Shown here piece by piece: positions 31,097 through 39,917 of a stretch of 60,719 nucleotides of DNA. The position numbers and the translations under genes are program-made. The first letter of the stretch is position 1, and each line of letters begins with the position of its first letter. The notes under the pieces are model-generated. The model did no database searches and was not told where the DNA came from. It worked only from the letters and a program-made list of their open reading frames with translations. The DNA comes from Hydrogenobacter sp. (GTDB taxonomy: Bacteria > Aquificota > Aquificia > Aquificales > Aquificaceae), in contig JBEULM010000019.1 of the NCBI GenBank assembly GCA_041287335.1, positions 1 to 60,719 of the forward strand. Direction: 5' to 3'.

Positions 31097-31143
31097 GTCC
31101 TCCTCCTATTCATCTTAAGTTAATCTACGCATCATAATTTAAA

Positions 31144-32376
31144 ATGTGTAGCATGTTAAGAAAAATATCCTTTTTTCTTACTATACTTATCATCTTCTTG
31201 GGCATCTTTTGGTTTTACCTACACAGAAAGGGAAATAGGGAAAGTGAATTTAAACTGGAAAGGGTTTCGCGCGGAGACATAATCTCTAAGGTTTCTGCTA
31301 CAGGGACTATAAATCCTGTGGCTACAGTTATAGTAGGATCTCAAGTTTCTGGAAAGATAGTTGCCATATACGCGGACTACAACTCCCGTGTCAAAAGGGG
31401 TCAGGTGCTTGCGGAGATTGACCCTTCCCTTTTTGAGGCACAGGTTCAGCAAAGCAGAGCCTCCTTAGAGACCGCAAAAGCTAACCTTGAGAAAGAAAAA
31501 AGAAACATGCAAGTTCTTATGGCAAATTTGGAAAATGCACAAGCTATGCTGGAAAAAGCAAAAAGGGACTTTCAGAGGGCTAAATACCTTTATGAGGAAA
31601 ACTTACTTTCTGAGAGTGATATGGACAGTGCAAAGCAAACTTATGAGAGTGCATTGGCAAATGTGGAATCCATAAAGTCTCAAATAAAAGCTCAAGAGTT
31701 TGCTATAAAAGCTGCGGAAGGTCAGCTTATGCAGTCTCTGGCAAGCTTGAAAAACGCAGAGACTAACCTCAGATACACCAAGATAGTTTCTCCAGTTGAC
31801 GGTGTTGTGGTAACCAGAAACGTAGAAGTAGGGCAGACGGTGGCTGCGAGCTTTCAAACACCTACGCTTTTCCTGATAGCGAAAGACCTTTCCAAGATGC
31901 AAGTAGAGGCTACAGTTTCTGAAGCAGATATAAGTAAGATAAGAGAGGGGCAAGAGGCTGAGTTCACTGTAGATGCTTATCCCGGAAGGATTTTCATGGG
32001 AAGGGTATCACAGGTAAGGTTATCACCCGTAAGCGTTCAGAATGTAGTTACATATACAGTTATCATCCCTGTAGATAACACCCATATGCTCCTAAGACCC
32101 GGTATGACGGCCAACGTATCCTTCCTTGTAGCTAAAAGGAGAAATGTCCTTAGAGTTCCAAACGTAGCCCTCAGGATAAGGATAGGAGGTGAGAGACAAA
32201 AAGGTGCAGGTGTATGGGTTCTCAGAGACAATAGACCGGTTAGAGTTCCTATAAAGACGGGTATAAGCGACGGCACATATACGGAGGTAGTTTCTGGAGA
32301 CTTGAAGGAAGGTGATGAAGTTATAGTAGGTTTAAGGGAAGAAAAGAGAGGCACAACCGCTCCGAGGTTCTTCTGA
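31144..32376 (+). CDS. macA: MacA-like periplasmic adaptor (HlyD/RND-MFP family)
   Basis: 410 residues. N-terminal membrane anchor (about residues 8-24), lipoyl-like half motif around VSATGTINPVATVIVGSQVS, alpha-helical coiled-coil hairpin (about 95-205), second half SPVDGVVVTRNVEVGQTV, and beta-barrel/proximal domain. It links an inner-membrane ABC exporter to an outer-membrane channel. The stop overlaps the ATPase gene start by one base. No clear Shine-Dalgarno. Confidence 0.9.
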   Translation: MCSMLRKISFFLTILIIFLGIFWFYLHRKGNRESEFKLERVSRGDIISKVSATGTINPVATVIVGSQVSGKIVAIYADYNSRVKRGQVLAEIDPSLFEAQVQQSRASLETAKANLEKEKRNMQVLMANLENAQAMLEKAKRDFQRAKYLYEENLLSESDMDSAKQTYESALANVESIKSQIKAQEFAIKAAEGQLMQSLASLKNAETNLRYTKIVSPVDGVVVTRNVEVGQTVAASFQTPTLFLIAKDLSKMQVEATVSEADISKIREGQEAEFTVDAYPGRIFMGRVSQVRLSPVSVQNVVTYTVIIPVDNTHMLLRPGMTANVSFLVAKRRNVLRVPNVALRIRIGGERQKGAGVWVLRDNRPVRVPIKTGISDGTYTEVVSGDLKEGDEVIVGLREEKRGTTAPRFF

Positions 32377-33047
32377 TGGCTCTCATAGAGCTAAGGGATG
32401 TCAAAAAAAGCTACAAGTTAGACAGCATAGAAATTCCAGTATTGAAGGGTATAAGTATGATCGTTGAGAAAGGGGAGGTAGTGGCTCTTGTTGGTCCATC
32501 AGGTTCTGGAAAGTCTACACTTATGAATATAATCGGCTGTCTTGATGTCCCCACTTCGGGAGAGTATATACTGGATAATATCCCCGTTCAAAATATGAAC
32601 AGTGATCAGATAGCGCACATAAGGAATAAGAAGATAGGTTTCGTTTTCCAAAACTTTAATTTGATAGCAAGACTTACCGCTCTTGAAAATGTGGAACTTC
32701 CTATGATATACGCAGGTGTGGGTAGGAAGGAGAGAAAGGAAAGAGCCATGGAGCTTTTAAATATGGTAGGTCTATCAGATAGAAGCGGTCATTATCCCAC
32801 ACAGCTATCTGGCGGACAGCAACAAAGGGTTGCGATAGCAAGGGCGTTGGCTAACAACCCTTCTATAATACTCGCAGACGAGCCAACGGGAAGTTTGGAT
32901 ACCGCAACAGGCAAAAGCATAATGGAACTACTTTTGTCTTTAAACGATAAATTTGGAACTACTCTTATAGTAGTCACCCACGACCCTACAGTAGCTTCCT
33001 ACTGTAGACGCACAGTAAAAATAAAAGATGGTCTTTTGGTGGAGTGA
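32376..33047 (+). CDS. MacB-type ABC exporter ATPase
   Basis: 223 residues. Walker A VGPSGSGKSTLMNIIG, Q-loop FVFQNFNLIARLTALENVELP, signature LSGGQQQRVAIARAL, Walker B IILADEPTGSLD, H-loop VVTHDP: the LolD/MacB exporter subclass. The ATPase is a separate polypeptide here, unlike MacB of E. coli where it is fused to the permease. Confidence 0.95.
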   Translation: MALIELRDVKKSYKLDSIEIPVLKGISMIVEKGEVVALVGPSGSGKSTLMNIIGCLDVPTSGEYILDNIPVQNMNSDQIAHIRNKKIGFVFQNFNLIARLTALENVELPMIYAGVGRKERKERAMELLNMVGLSDRSGHYPTQLSGGQQQRVAIARALANNPSIILADEPTGSLDTATGKSIMELLLSLNDKFGTTLIVVTHDPTVASYCRRTVKIKDGLLVE

Positions 33048-33050
33048 GAT

Positions 33051-34262
33051 ATGAGCTTTTATGATCTTCTTTGGATGGCTATGAGGGCTTTCAAAGCAAA
33101 CAGGATTAGGTCCTTTTTAACCACCTTGGGTATAGTTATTGGGGTTTCTGCAGTTATTGCTATGCTTTCTGTGGGCAAAGGGGCAAGCGAAAAGATACAG
33201 GAGCAGATAGCGAGCATAGGAAGCAACCTAATTATCGTGCTTCCCGGCAGTACTACGGCAGGAGGCGTGAGGATGGGGCTTGGAACACAGCCAACCCTTT
33301 CCATAGGGGATGCTCAGGCTGTGGCCAAGGAATGTCCCAGTGTTTTGCGTGTCGCACCGATTAGAGCAGGTGTAGCACAGGTAGTTTATGCAAACATGAA
33401 CTGGGCAACAGGTGTAGTAGGCACCATTGAAGATTACTTTGAAATGAGAGATTGGAAGGTAGTCTCTGGAAGAGTCTTCAGCGACGAAGACGTAAGAAGC
33501 GCCTCAAAGGTAGCGGTCTTAGGTCAAACGGTTGTGGACAACCTTTTCGTAGGAGAAGACCCAGTAGGCAAGGTTATCAGAATAAAAGGCATGCCCTTTA
33601 CAGTTATAGGAGTTCTTGAAAGAAAAGGACAGTCTCCAATGGGTCAAGATCAGGACGATACGATAATAGTTCCAGTATCTTCTGCGCAAAGGTTTCTTTT
33701 TGGAACTACCTTTCCCGGTCAGATAGATAGAATGATGGTGCAGGCTATAGGACCGCAGTATATGGAGGACGCGCAGGAAGAAGTGAAACAGACTATACTA
33801 CAAAGGCATAAACAGGAAGACTTTACAGTTAGAAACCTTACACAGTTTCTGCAAGTTCAGGAGCAGTCAGCCAGAGTTATGTCTTTACTTTTACTCTCTG
33901 TAGCCTCTGTTTCCTTGATAGTGGGAGGTATAGGCATTATGAACATTATGCTTGTTTCTGTTGCGGAAAGGACAAAGGAGATAGGTATAAGGATGGCTGT
34001 TGGTGCTAAGGTATGGGACATAAGAATGCAGTTTCTTTTAGAAGCTGTAATTCTGTCAACTCTTGGAGGTTTTGTTGGAATAATACTGGGGGTTGTTTCC
34101 TCCTACCTAATGTCTAAAGCCTTTAGTTGGAACATACTCATATCTATTCCTGACATCCTCATAGCTTTCAGTTTTTCCTTCTTTGTAGGTATCCTCTTTG
34201 GCTTTTACCCAGCTTACAAAGCGTCAAACCTCAACCCTGTAGATGCTCTTAGGTACGAGTGA
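33051..34262 (+). CDS. MacB-type ABC exporter permease
   Basis: 403 residues. One N-terminal transmembrane helix (about 20-42), a large MacB periplasmic core domain (about 50-240), and three C-terminal helices; the motif GGIGIMNIMLVSVAERTKEI and the following IRMAVGA are the FtsX/MacB family signature. With the two genes before it, it forms a tripartite efflux pump for a peptide, lipid or small molecule not predictable here. Convergent 14-base overlap with the activase gene. Confidence 0.93.
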   Translation: MSFYDLLWMAMRAFKANRIRSFLTTLGIVIGVSAVIAMLSVGKGASEKIQEQIASIGSNLIIVLPGSTTAGGVRMGLGTQPTLSIGDAQAVAKECPSVLRVAPIRAGVAQVVYANMNWATGVVGTIEDYFEMRDWKVVSGRVFSDEDVRSASKVAVLGQTVVDNLFVGEDPVGKVIRIKGMPFTVIGVLERKGQSPMGQDQDDTIIVPVSSAQRFLFGTTFPGQIDRMMVQAIGPQYMEDAQEEVKQTILQRHKQEDFTVRNLTQFLQVQEQSARVMSLLLLSVASVSLIVGGIGIMNIMLVSVAERTKEIGIRMAVGAKVWDIRMQFLLEAVILSTLGGFVGIILGVVSSYLMSKAFSWNILISIPDILIAFSFSFFVGILFGFYPAYKASNLNPVDALRYE

Positions 34263-36405
34263 GCTTCTTGAAAGCCTCCTTCCTTACAAAGTCGGACACA
34301 TTGGGGAAATTCTTCTTTATACTTTCCATCTGCTCCTTTATTACCTTTAACTCCCTTTCATCCTCCACAAGACCCTTTGGACAGGAGTTATTGACAATAA
34401 GCCTTACCCATCCCCTTTCTAAAGGTACCTTACTCCATGGTCTTCCCTCACCTTCTCCCAAATAAACATCTATAAAAGTCCTCTGACAGTTTATAGGACA
34501 CCAGTGGCATACGGTTTCCTTTGAGGTGGTGGTCCTGTAGGTAAGCTCTTCAATTACCTCAAAGCCCCTAAAGCGTGTGCTTTTATGCTTTTCATAGTGC
34601 TCAAGAGCTATCAAGGCTGAGCCTATGGCTCCCGCCTCTCCTGAGTATGGATGCACGTATATTTGAGCCTCTGGCACTTTGGACTTTATAAAATCTATCT
34701 GAGCTTTTACTACAGCAAGGTTTCTGTGAGTGCCTCCTTGAAGTATGAACTTTCTGCCCACCTGAGAGAGGTTGTTTATGTTGCCTGCATAGACCCATAC
34801 GTTCAGAGGAAGCACTTGGCAAAGTCCTGCCAGAATTTCTTCCGCCTTCCAGCCCTTTCTTTGCTGATTGACTATGTCGCTTTGCAAGAAGACACCACAG
34901 CCCATGGTAAAGTTAGGCATTGCCTTTGCCTGAAAGGCTCTGTCCGCTATCTCACTGAGGGGTATGTTAAACCTTTCCGCCACGCCCTGCAGAAAGGCAC
35001 CATTTCCGGAAGAGCACTGAGAGTTTAGCCTGAAATCTACCACAGACCCCTGCCTTATTATCATGATTTTTACATCCACACCACCCACGTCGCATATACA
35101 GTCCGCATCAGGAAAGAAATAAAGCCCCGCGGTGGCATGAGCTACTGTTTCCACTACCGCCACATCAGCCCCAAGCACATCTTTAAGAAGGTCCTTACCG
35201 TAGCCTGTAAGACCGAGGGCAAGCACCTTCACATCTTGCCCGAAAAACTCCCTAATTCTTCTGAAAATTTCCTTCGCATCTTCTATAGGGTTTCCCTTGC
35301 TCAGGCTGTAGCAGGAAAAGACAAGCTCTTTGTCTTTGCTCATACAGACCGCCTTTGCGGTGGTGGAGCCAAAATCACAGCCTATGACGATTTCAGATAC
35401 TTTCTTTGGCACTATCTTGTTTTCTATTACATAAGAAAACTTCTTCTTAAACTCTAAAAGCTCATTCTCAGAGCTTACAAGACCTTGTTTTCCTTCTTTT
35501 AGCTTTTGAAGATGCTGACCTTCTTCCACCCACCACAGAAGCCTATCTTTGCCCGCATAAACGACTCCTTCCTCACCCATGGCTGTAAAGACACAGCCAA
35601 GAGCTGCATAAAAAAGAGAGTTTTCAGGCACTATCACCAGCTCCTGCATCTGCTCCTTGCTGAAGTCTCCTATTCCTCTTTCTTTCCAGAGCCTCTGAAG
35701 GTGAAACCTCCAAGCCTGTTGAAGACCTCTGAAAAATAGATTAGGACCTCCGAGAAGCAAGACCTTTGGAAGAGGAGTGTTGCCTTTGGTAAGCTGAGAG
35801 AGGTTTTGATAGACAACTGCTTCAAAGAGAGAGGCTATTATCTCTTCCTTTGGCACGCCAGCCTTTACTAAGGAATTTACATCCGCCTCCGCAAATATAC
35901 CGCACTTGGCACTTATTTTGTGGAGGGTGTATCCTTCGTAGCCCATCTGAGATAGAAGCTCTGAAGGTATGCCCAGCTTTCTTGCAGACTTTTCTATAAA
36001 GGTGCCTGTCCCACCAGCACACACGTTCTGCATATAGACCTGTCTGTTTTTCTTGCCCTCCTGCTCCTTTATGAAGACCGTCTTCATATCCTCCGCGCCT
36101 ATTTCACTGACAAACCTCACATCAGGGTGAAGTTTTTCTACCGCTGTGGCTACTGCCACCACCTCCTGAACAAACCTTGCACCTATCAGCTCCGCTATAA
36201 AACCTCCGCCAGAGCCTGTCATATAGACCCTGTCCCTGCCCGGACTAAAGCCAAAGCTGTTTTCAAGCCTGATGAGAAACTCAAGTACTTTCTCCGCCTG
36301 CCTTGTATTGTGCCTCTCGTAGGCTTTATCTAAAATATTACCCTTTTGGTCTGTTAGCACATACTTGCATGTGGTGGAACCTACATCTATGCCAAGCAGG
36401 AGCAT
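34249..36405 (-). CDS. BadF/BadG/BcrA/BcrD-type ATPase with two ASKHA domains (activase part)
   Basis: 718 residues. Two acetate/sugar kinase-Hsp70-actin ATPase domains: the first begins LLLGIDVGSTTCKYVLTD with cluster cysteines in VCAGGTGTFIEKSA and SAKCGIFAEAD, the second begins IVIGCDFGSTTAKAVCMS with CSSGNGAFLQGVAERF and FTMGCGVFLQSDIV. The C-terminal CHWCPINCQRTF and NNSCPKG add cysteines that look metal- or cluster-binding. Related to activators of 2-hydroxyacyl-CoA dehydratases and benzoyl-CoA reductases, which use ATP to drive an electron to the partner. It follows the next gene with a one-base gap. Confidence 0.85.
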   Translation of the reverse strand: MLLLGIDVGSTTCKYVLTDQKGNILDKAYERHNTRQAEKVLEFLIRLENSFGFSPGRDRVYMTGSGGGFIAELIGARFVQEVVAVATAVEKLHPDVRFVSEIGAEDMKTVFIKEQEGKKNRQVYMQNVCAGGTGTFIEKSARKLGIPSELLSQMGYEGYTLHKISAKCGIFAEADVNSLVKAGVPKEEIIASLFEAVVYQNLSQLTKGNTPLPKVLLLGGPNLFFRGLQQAWRFHLQRLWKERGIGDFSKEQMQELVIVPENSLFYAALGCVFTAMGEEGVVYAGKDRLLWWVEEGQHLQKLKEGKQGLVSSENELLEFKKKFSYVIENKIVPKKVSEIVIGCDFGSTTAKAVCMSKDKELVFSCYSLSKGNPIEDAKEIFRRIREFFGQDVKVLALGLTGYGKDLLKDVLGADVAVVETVAHATAGLYFFPDADCICDVGGVDVKIMIIRQGSVVDFRLNSQCSSGNGAFLQGVAERFNIPLSEIADRAFQAKAMPNFTMGCGVFLQSDIVNQQRKGWKAEEILAGLCQVLPLNVWVYAGNINNLSQVGRKFILQGGTHRNLAVVKAQIDFIKSKVPEAQIYVHPYSGEAGAIGSALIALEHYEKHKSTRFRGFEVIEELTYRTTTSKETVCHWCPINCQRTFIDVYLGEGEGRPWSKVPLERGWVRLIVNNSCPKGLVEDERELKVIKEQMESIKKNFPNVSDFVRKEAFKKLTRT

Positions 36406-36406
36406 C

Positions 36407-37915
36407 TTATAACCTCCTCATCAACCTTGCCACATGCATAACATAGTTAGCGGACGTGCCCGCATAGCCATAGTGAGGCACCTTGTAAGTAGCCTTTCTG
36501 AGCTCAGGTTTTTCCTCCTCAAATTCCCTTATTTTTTCAAGTGTCAGTCCAGTTTTCTCTAAAGCTTCTTCAAACTCTTCCTTTGCTCTTCTTTTGGCTT
36601 CTGTAAGCACCATTTGACAGCGCGAATAGGCATGCACTTCCGCATCCCCCTTTATCTCAATGGGAGCATAAAGAAGGTCTGGATAGTCTCCGAGCACTTT
36701 AGCCATGGCACCTACTGACATAGTATTTGGAAGACATCCATAAGGTGAAAGCTCGCAGACCATGTGTGCCTGCTTGTTTTTGTAAGCATATAGAGCCTTA
36801 CCTATCAGCATATGTCCCTCTCCACCCGTGAGCCTGTAGTAAAAGTATGGTTTTGCAAGTTCTTTTAGCGTCCTCTGGTCTGGAAGGGGGTTTGGTATGT
36901 CATTTAAGGCTTTTCTTAGCCTGTTATAAACGAACCTATAAAGCCATGCTATTGTCTGAATGGCAATTTTTTTAAGGTAATACTTTTTCACAAAACCTTT
37001 TGCATCTTCCAGCTTGAAAAGCTCCATGTTTATAAGGTAGTCCATCCATACCGCTATGGGAGGTGGTATAACCTCCGCACCTTCCTTCTCTAACCACCTT
37101 TTTATGTTGTAGTTGCCATCCCCCTCGTGGGTTTGAAGCCAAAACTCGCCCGTTATCTTAACCTTTGGCTTTACCCTTAGCCTATCTACCTGTATGTGGT
37201 CCCATACTTCTCTTCTTACCTCCTCCAAAGTCTTAACAAAGTAGTTTGTAAGCACGTGCCAAACAAGAGAATCAAGCTTTTTACCCCTTACCTGTCTTTT
37301 CCTAAACTTTTCGTAGAGCATTTCTATACTATCTTTTACAGCCTTGTCTGTTTGACCCTCTACAAGCTCGTAGGGTCTTGTGGCATACTCCATGTCTGTG
37401 ATAAGGTCTCCCAAAAACATGGCATAGACAAGACCGAAGGTGAGGTTCATATCAATCTCAAGACCACCCCCCGGTGCAGACTGCTCCATTCTAAGAAGGT
37501 CAAGTAGATAGAGCCTAAAGTCTGTGAGGTTAAGCCCCTCTAAAACTCTTTCGTAAGACTCGTGATACTGTCCGAACCTACAGGGACCGCAGGCACCTAC
37601 GGTGACGAAAATATAGTTGTTCTTTACTCTATCTCTTCCTTCCCTTTTTTCTATATCCATGAGCGTTCTTGCCAAATTGCCAGCGGTAAAGGTGGTAGGA
37701 CAGCAAGCGCCTACATCTATGTATTCCTTGCCTATATCAAGATCTATTCTTTTTATCTCTTGCAAAGGTTCTGCTTTATATCCCATATTCTCAAGGGAAG
37801 CCTTTATGAGCTTTTCGTGTTTCCACGTTAATCCGCCAAATAGTATTGTAGTTTTAACTCTCTCCTCTTTAGTGAAGGGTCTGGGTTTGTAAGCTCTATA
37901 ATCAAGTACCTCCAT
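36407..37915 (-). CDS. 2-hydroxyacyl-CoA dehydratase-like protein (C-terminal part of large activase family)
   Basis: 502 residues from the ATG at 37915, preceded by AAGGAGG eight bases away; an open frame continues into tRNA-Sec and is not coding. Cysteine motifs GACCPTTFTAGNLART, VGACGPCRFGQYHESYERVL and CELSPYGCLPNTMSVGAMAK look like cluster ligands of the HgdB/double-cubane family. With the ASKHA gene after it and the DUF2229-like gene at 29954 it reconstitutes the domains normally fused in about 1400-residue proteins. Reaction unknown. Confidence 0.8.
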   Translation of the reverse strand: MEVLDYRAYKPRPFTKEERVKTTILFGGLTWKHEKLIKASLENMGYKAEPLQEIKRIDLDIGKEYIDVGACCPTTFTAGNLARTLMDIEKREGRDRVKNNYIFVTVGACGPCRFGQYHESYERVLEGLNLTDFRLYLLDLLRMEQSAPGGGLEIDMNLTFGLVYAMFLGDLITDMEYATRPYELVEGQTDKAVKDSIEMLYEKFRKRQVRGKKLDSLVWHVLTNYFVKTLEEVRREVWDHIQVDRLRVKPKVKITGEFWLQTHEGDGNYNIKRWLEKEGAEVIPPPIAVWMDYLINMELFKLEDAKGFVKKYYLKKIAIQTIAWLYRFVYNRLRKALNDIPNPLPDQRTLKELAKPYFYYRLTGGEGHMLIGKALYAYKNKQAHMVCELSPYGCLPNTMSVGAMAKVLGDYPDLLYAPIEIKGDAEVHAYSRCQMVLTEAKRRAKEEFEEALEKTGLTLEKIREFEEEKPELRKATYKVPHYGYAGTSANYVMHVARLMRRL

Positions 37916-38009
37916 GATCTTACCCTCCTTAAAGGCTTTTTTTAAAAAATTAACTCCAGATGAAAAGGTTTGTCTGTTTAATATCATAAAGAGGTTTCCA
38001 ACTCGTTTT

Positions 38010-38109
38010 TGGCGGGAGAGCAAGGGAATCGAACCCTCCGGAGATCGCCTCCAGCGACCTCCCACGGGATTTGAAGTCCCGGGGCGGCACCAGCCAGCCA
38101 CACTCTCCC
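38010..38109 (-). tRNA. selC: tRNA-Sec (TCA), selenocysteine
   Basis: 100 bases including an encoded CCA (38012-38010). Acceptor stem of 8 bp (GGGAGAG plus U-G), anticodon loop CTTCAAA giving anticodon TCA, very long variable arm (GGAGGTCGC paired with GCGATCTCC), T loop TTCGATT. These are the hallmarks of bacterial tRNA-Sec, which decodes UGA with SelB. The first base is the third base of the TAG stop of the upstream gene, and no promoter separates them, so it is likely cut out of the formate dehydrogenase operon transcript. Confidence 0.96.
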
Positions 38110-38633
38110 TACCTTTTAGGAAGGCATTCTATTCCTTCCCTACTTATTATAGTTCTTATGATTTCTAATATGTCATCAGCTCTCTTAAGTCTCTTTATGC
38201 TCTCTTCATCGGAAGACTTTATCCTGACTATCCACGTCTCGTATGGATGGCTGACTATCGGAGATGGATCCTTCTCAAGTGCATGATTCACCTCAACTAT
38301 CTTACCGCCTATAGGTGTTGGGAAAGTGGATACCCTTTTGCCAGCTTCAACTATAGCTAAATTATCGTCATACTCAAGCAATGTCCCAACAGGTTTTATT
38401 TTTATTGAATAAAGTGGATAAGCGAGAGAAGCTAATATGGACATAAAACCTATAGAATAAATATCTTTCTTCTCTTCCTTCACCCATTGAAAAAGCATTC
38501 TCTCCTCGTTTACTCTGTATAACCTGTCCTTCTTTATTACGCAACCTTTTATAACTATGTCTTCCATGTTTTTAGCTCGCGAAAACAGAGAAGAAGCCAG
38601 AAAAAACTTTAATACCTCTCTCCTGCTTATCAT
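38109..38633 (-). CDS. GcvH-like lipoyl-domain protein with Tat-like N-terminus
   Basis: 174 residues. Residues about 28-165 match glycine cleavage H-like proteins (GCVIKKDRLYRV, then VGTLLEYDDNLAIVEAGKRV, with the lysine at the lipoylation position, then GGKIVEVNHALEKDP and PYETWIVRIK). The N-terminus is ISRREVLKFFLASSLFSRA, close to the Tat consensus SRRxFLK. Starting instead at Met23 would give a plain cytoplasmic protein, but that ATG has no ribosome site, whereas the first overlaps the fdhE stop by 4 bases (ATGA). No other glycine cleavage genes are nearby. Function in this operon is unknown; export is inferred. Confidence 0.72.
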   Translation of the reverse strand: MISRREVLKFFLASSLFSRAKNMEDIVIKGCVIKKDRLYRVNEERMLFQWVKEEKKDIYSIGFMSILASLAYPLYSIKIKPVGTLLEYDDNLAIVEAGKRVSTFPTPIGGKIVEVNHALEKDPSPIVSHPYETWIVRIKSSDEESIKRLKRADDILEIIRTIISREGIECLPKR

Positions 38634-39406
38634 AGACCTATTATGTTTCTTTCAAACTTTAAAAAACCTCTCTCCTTAGCCCACAGGTCTAAAGAAAGTG
38701 TAGCTATATCATCAAGGTGTGGCACTGCAAGTCCGTCAATTCTCATGTCTATAACCTTTATGTAAGTATCGCATTTTTTACAAACTTGCAGTAATACGTA
38801 TTTTTCCCTTTCATCATAGTAATACTCAAGGGTATTATCTTCGTTATTAGCGCATCTGACACACTGAGTTCTGTTGTAGAGCCATTGAGTATTACACAAA
38901 ACACAGCTGAGATATCTTCCACCTTCTACATCCTCATTGTCCGCTATATAGGAAACACACGGTTTAAAACCGCACACTGGACATCTATTCTTTAGCCATT
39001 GGTCTTTTTTTAAATCCATATTTTCGGAGATCTTGGAGAAGAAGGGATTTAGGAAGGTTATAAAGATGAATCTCTCTTCGTCAGGGGCATCCTTCTCCTT
39101 CAAAAATTTTTCCAGTTTATAGGTGAGAGCATCTCTATCAAGGCTCTTAAGATCTTGAGCCTTTTTTTGCAGTAACGAACTTGCACCATTCTCACATAAT
39201 TCAAAAAGATGGTAAATTTTCTTTATTTGACCTTTCCAATCACCATCTTTTATGCTTTCATACAGTTCCTTCTGAAACAGCATAGTACTTTGGAGAAAAT
39301 CCAATATGTGAGAGATTTCTTGATGCTTCCTTTTTAATACAGTCAGCCTTTCTAAGTGATACTCCCTTTCTCTCAACCTAAATAGCTTCACTTTATAACT
39401 CCACAA
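38630..39406 (-). CDS. fdhE: Formate dehydrogenase accessory protein FdhE
   Basis: 258 residues. Rubredoxin-like cysteine pairs: RCPVCGFKPC, YLSCVLCNTQW, QCVRCANNED and VCKKCD. FdhE is needed to make active respiratory formate dehydrogenase, acting on the exported selenoenzyme or its cluster. It lies between sodC (19-base overlap) and the GcvH-like gene (4-base overlap). Confidence 0.9.
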   Translation of the reverse strand: MWSYKVKLFRLREREYHLERLTVLKRKHQEISHILDFLQSTMLFQKELYESIKDGDWKGQIKKIYHLFELCENGASSLLQKKAQDLKSLDRDALTYKLEKFLKEKDAPDEERFIFITFLNPFFSKISENMDLKKDQWLKNRCPVCGFKPCVSYIADNEDVEGGRYLSCVLCNTQWLYNRTQCVRCANNEDNTLEYYYDEREKYVLLQVCKKCDTYIKVIDMRIDGLAVPHLDDIATLSLDLWAKERGFLKFERNIIGL

Positions 39407-39912
39407 GCTATCCTTGCCCCCGCATCACCGGCGGGATCCGTTTTATAGTCGTCACGATGGTGATGTATCATCAATGCGGTACCTCCTTCCTTCATAAGAC
39501 TGTTCTCTTTTCCACGCTCTAAGGTTACGTAAGTGTTGAGGACATGAACCTTAAGGTTGCCATCGCTATCCGTAAAAACGTTTGGCATATCTCCAGCGTG
39601 ATGTCCTTCAGGATTTAAAAGACCATGCTTTTTCTTGTAAGGGTTGAAGTGCCCCTTAGCAGACATAAAGTCAGGTGGATCACACTTTCCAAGTTCGTGT
39701 ATGTGGAAGGCAAGCTCTGAGCTGGGTGGAAGCCCTGAAGCCTCAAGTTTTATGAGAACTCCATCATTGGTCTGTAAAAGCTCAGCGATTCCTATCTTTT
39801 CACCCTTCTGGTTTATGAGATCAGCCCTTGCCTTAAGTTCCTGACCAGCTGAGAAAGAAAGGAAGATGGCGCATAGCGCCATCCCCTTTGCCAAACAGCT
39901 AAGCCCCCCCAT
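39388..39912 (-). CDS. sodC: Copper-zinc superoxide dismutase, exported
   Basis: 174 residues from the ATG at 39912, preceded by GGAGGTGAG; the frame is open to 39969 but that part overlaps fdhI. Signal peptide with core GMALCAIFLSFSAG. Metal ligands in ELAFHIHELGKC, KGHFNP, GHHAGDMPN and the late MIHHHRDDYKTDPAGDAG; disulfide cysteines near KCDPP and RIACGVIK. Removes superoxide in the periplasm. Embedded between fdhI and fdhE, so expressed with formate dehydrogenase. Confidence 0.95.
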   Translation of the reverse strand: MGGLSCLAKGMALCAIFLSFSAGQELKARADLINQKGEKIGIAELLQTNDGVLIKLEASGLPPSSELAFHIHELGKCDPPDFMSAKGHFNPYKKKHGLLNPEGHHAGDMPNVFTDSDGNLKVHVLNTYVTLERGKENSLMKEGGTALMIHHHRDDYKTDPAGDAGARIACGVIK

Positions 39913-39917
39913 AGCAC

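Noticed and set aside
36407-38101. Long form of the HgdB-like protein starting near 38101
   Set aside because: The N-terminal 62 codons are the tRNA-Sec gene and its 3' flank; a good ribosome site marks the ATG at 37915.
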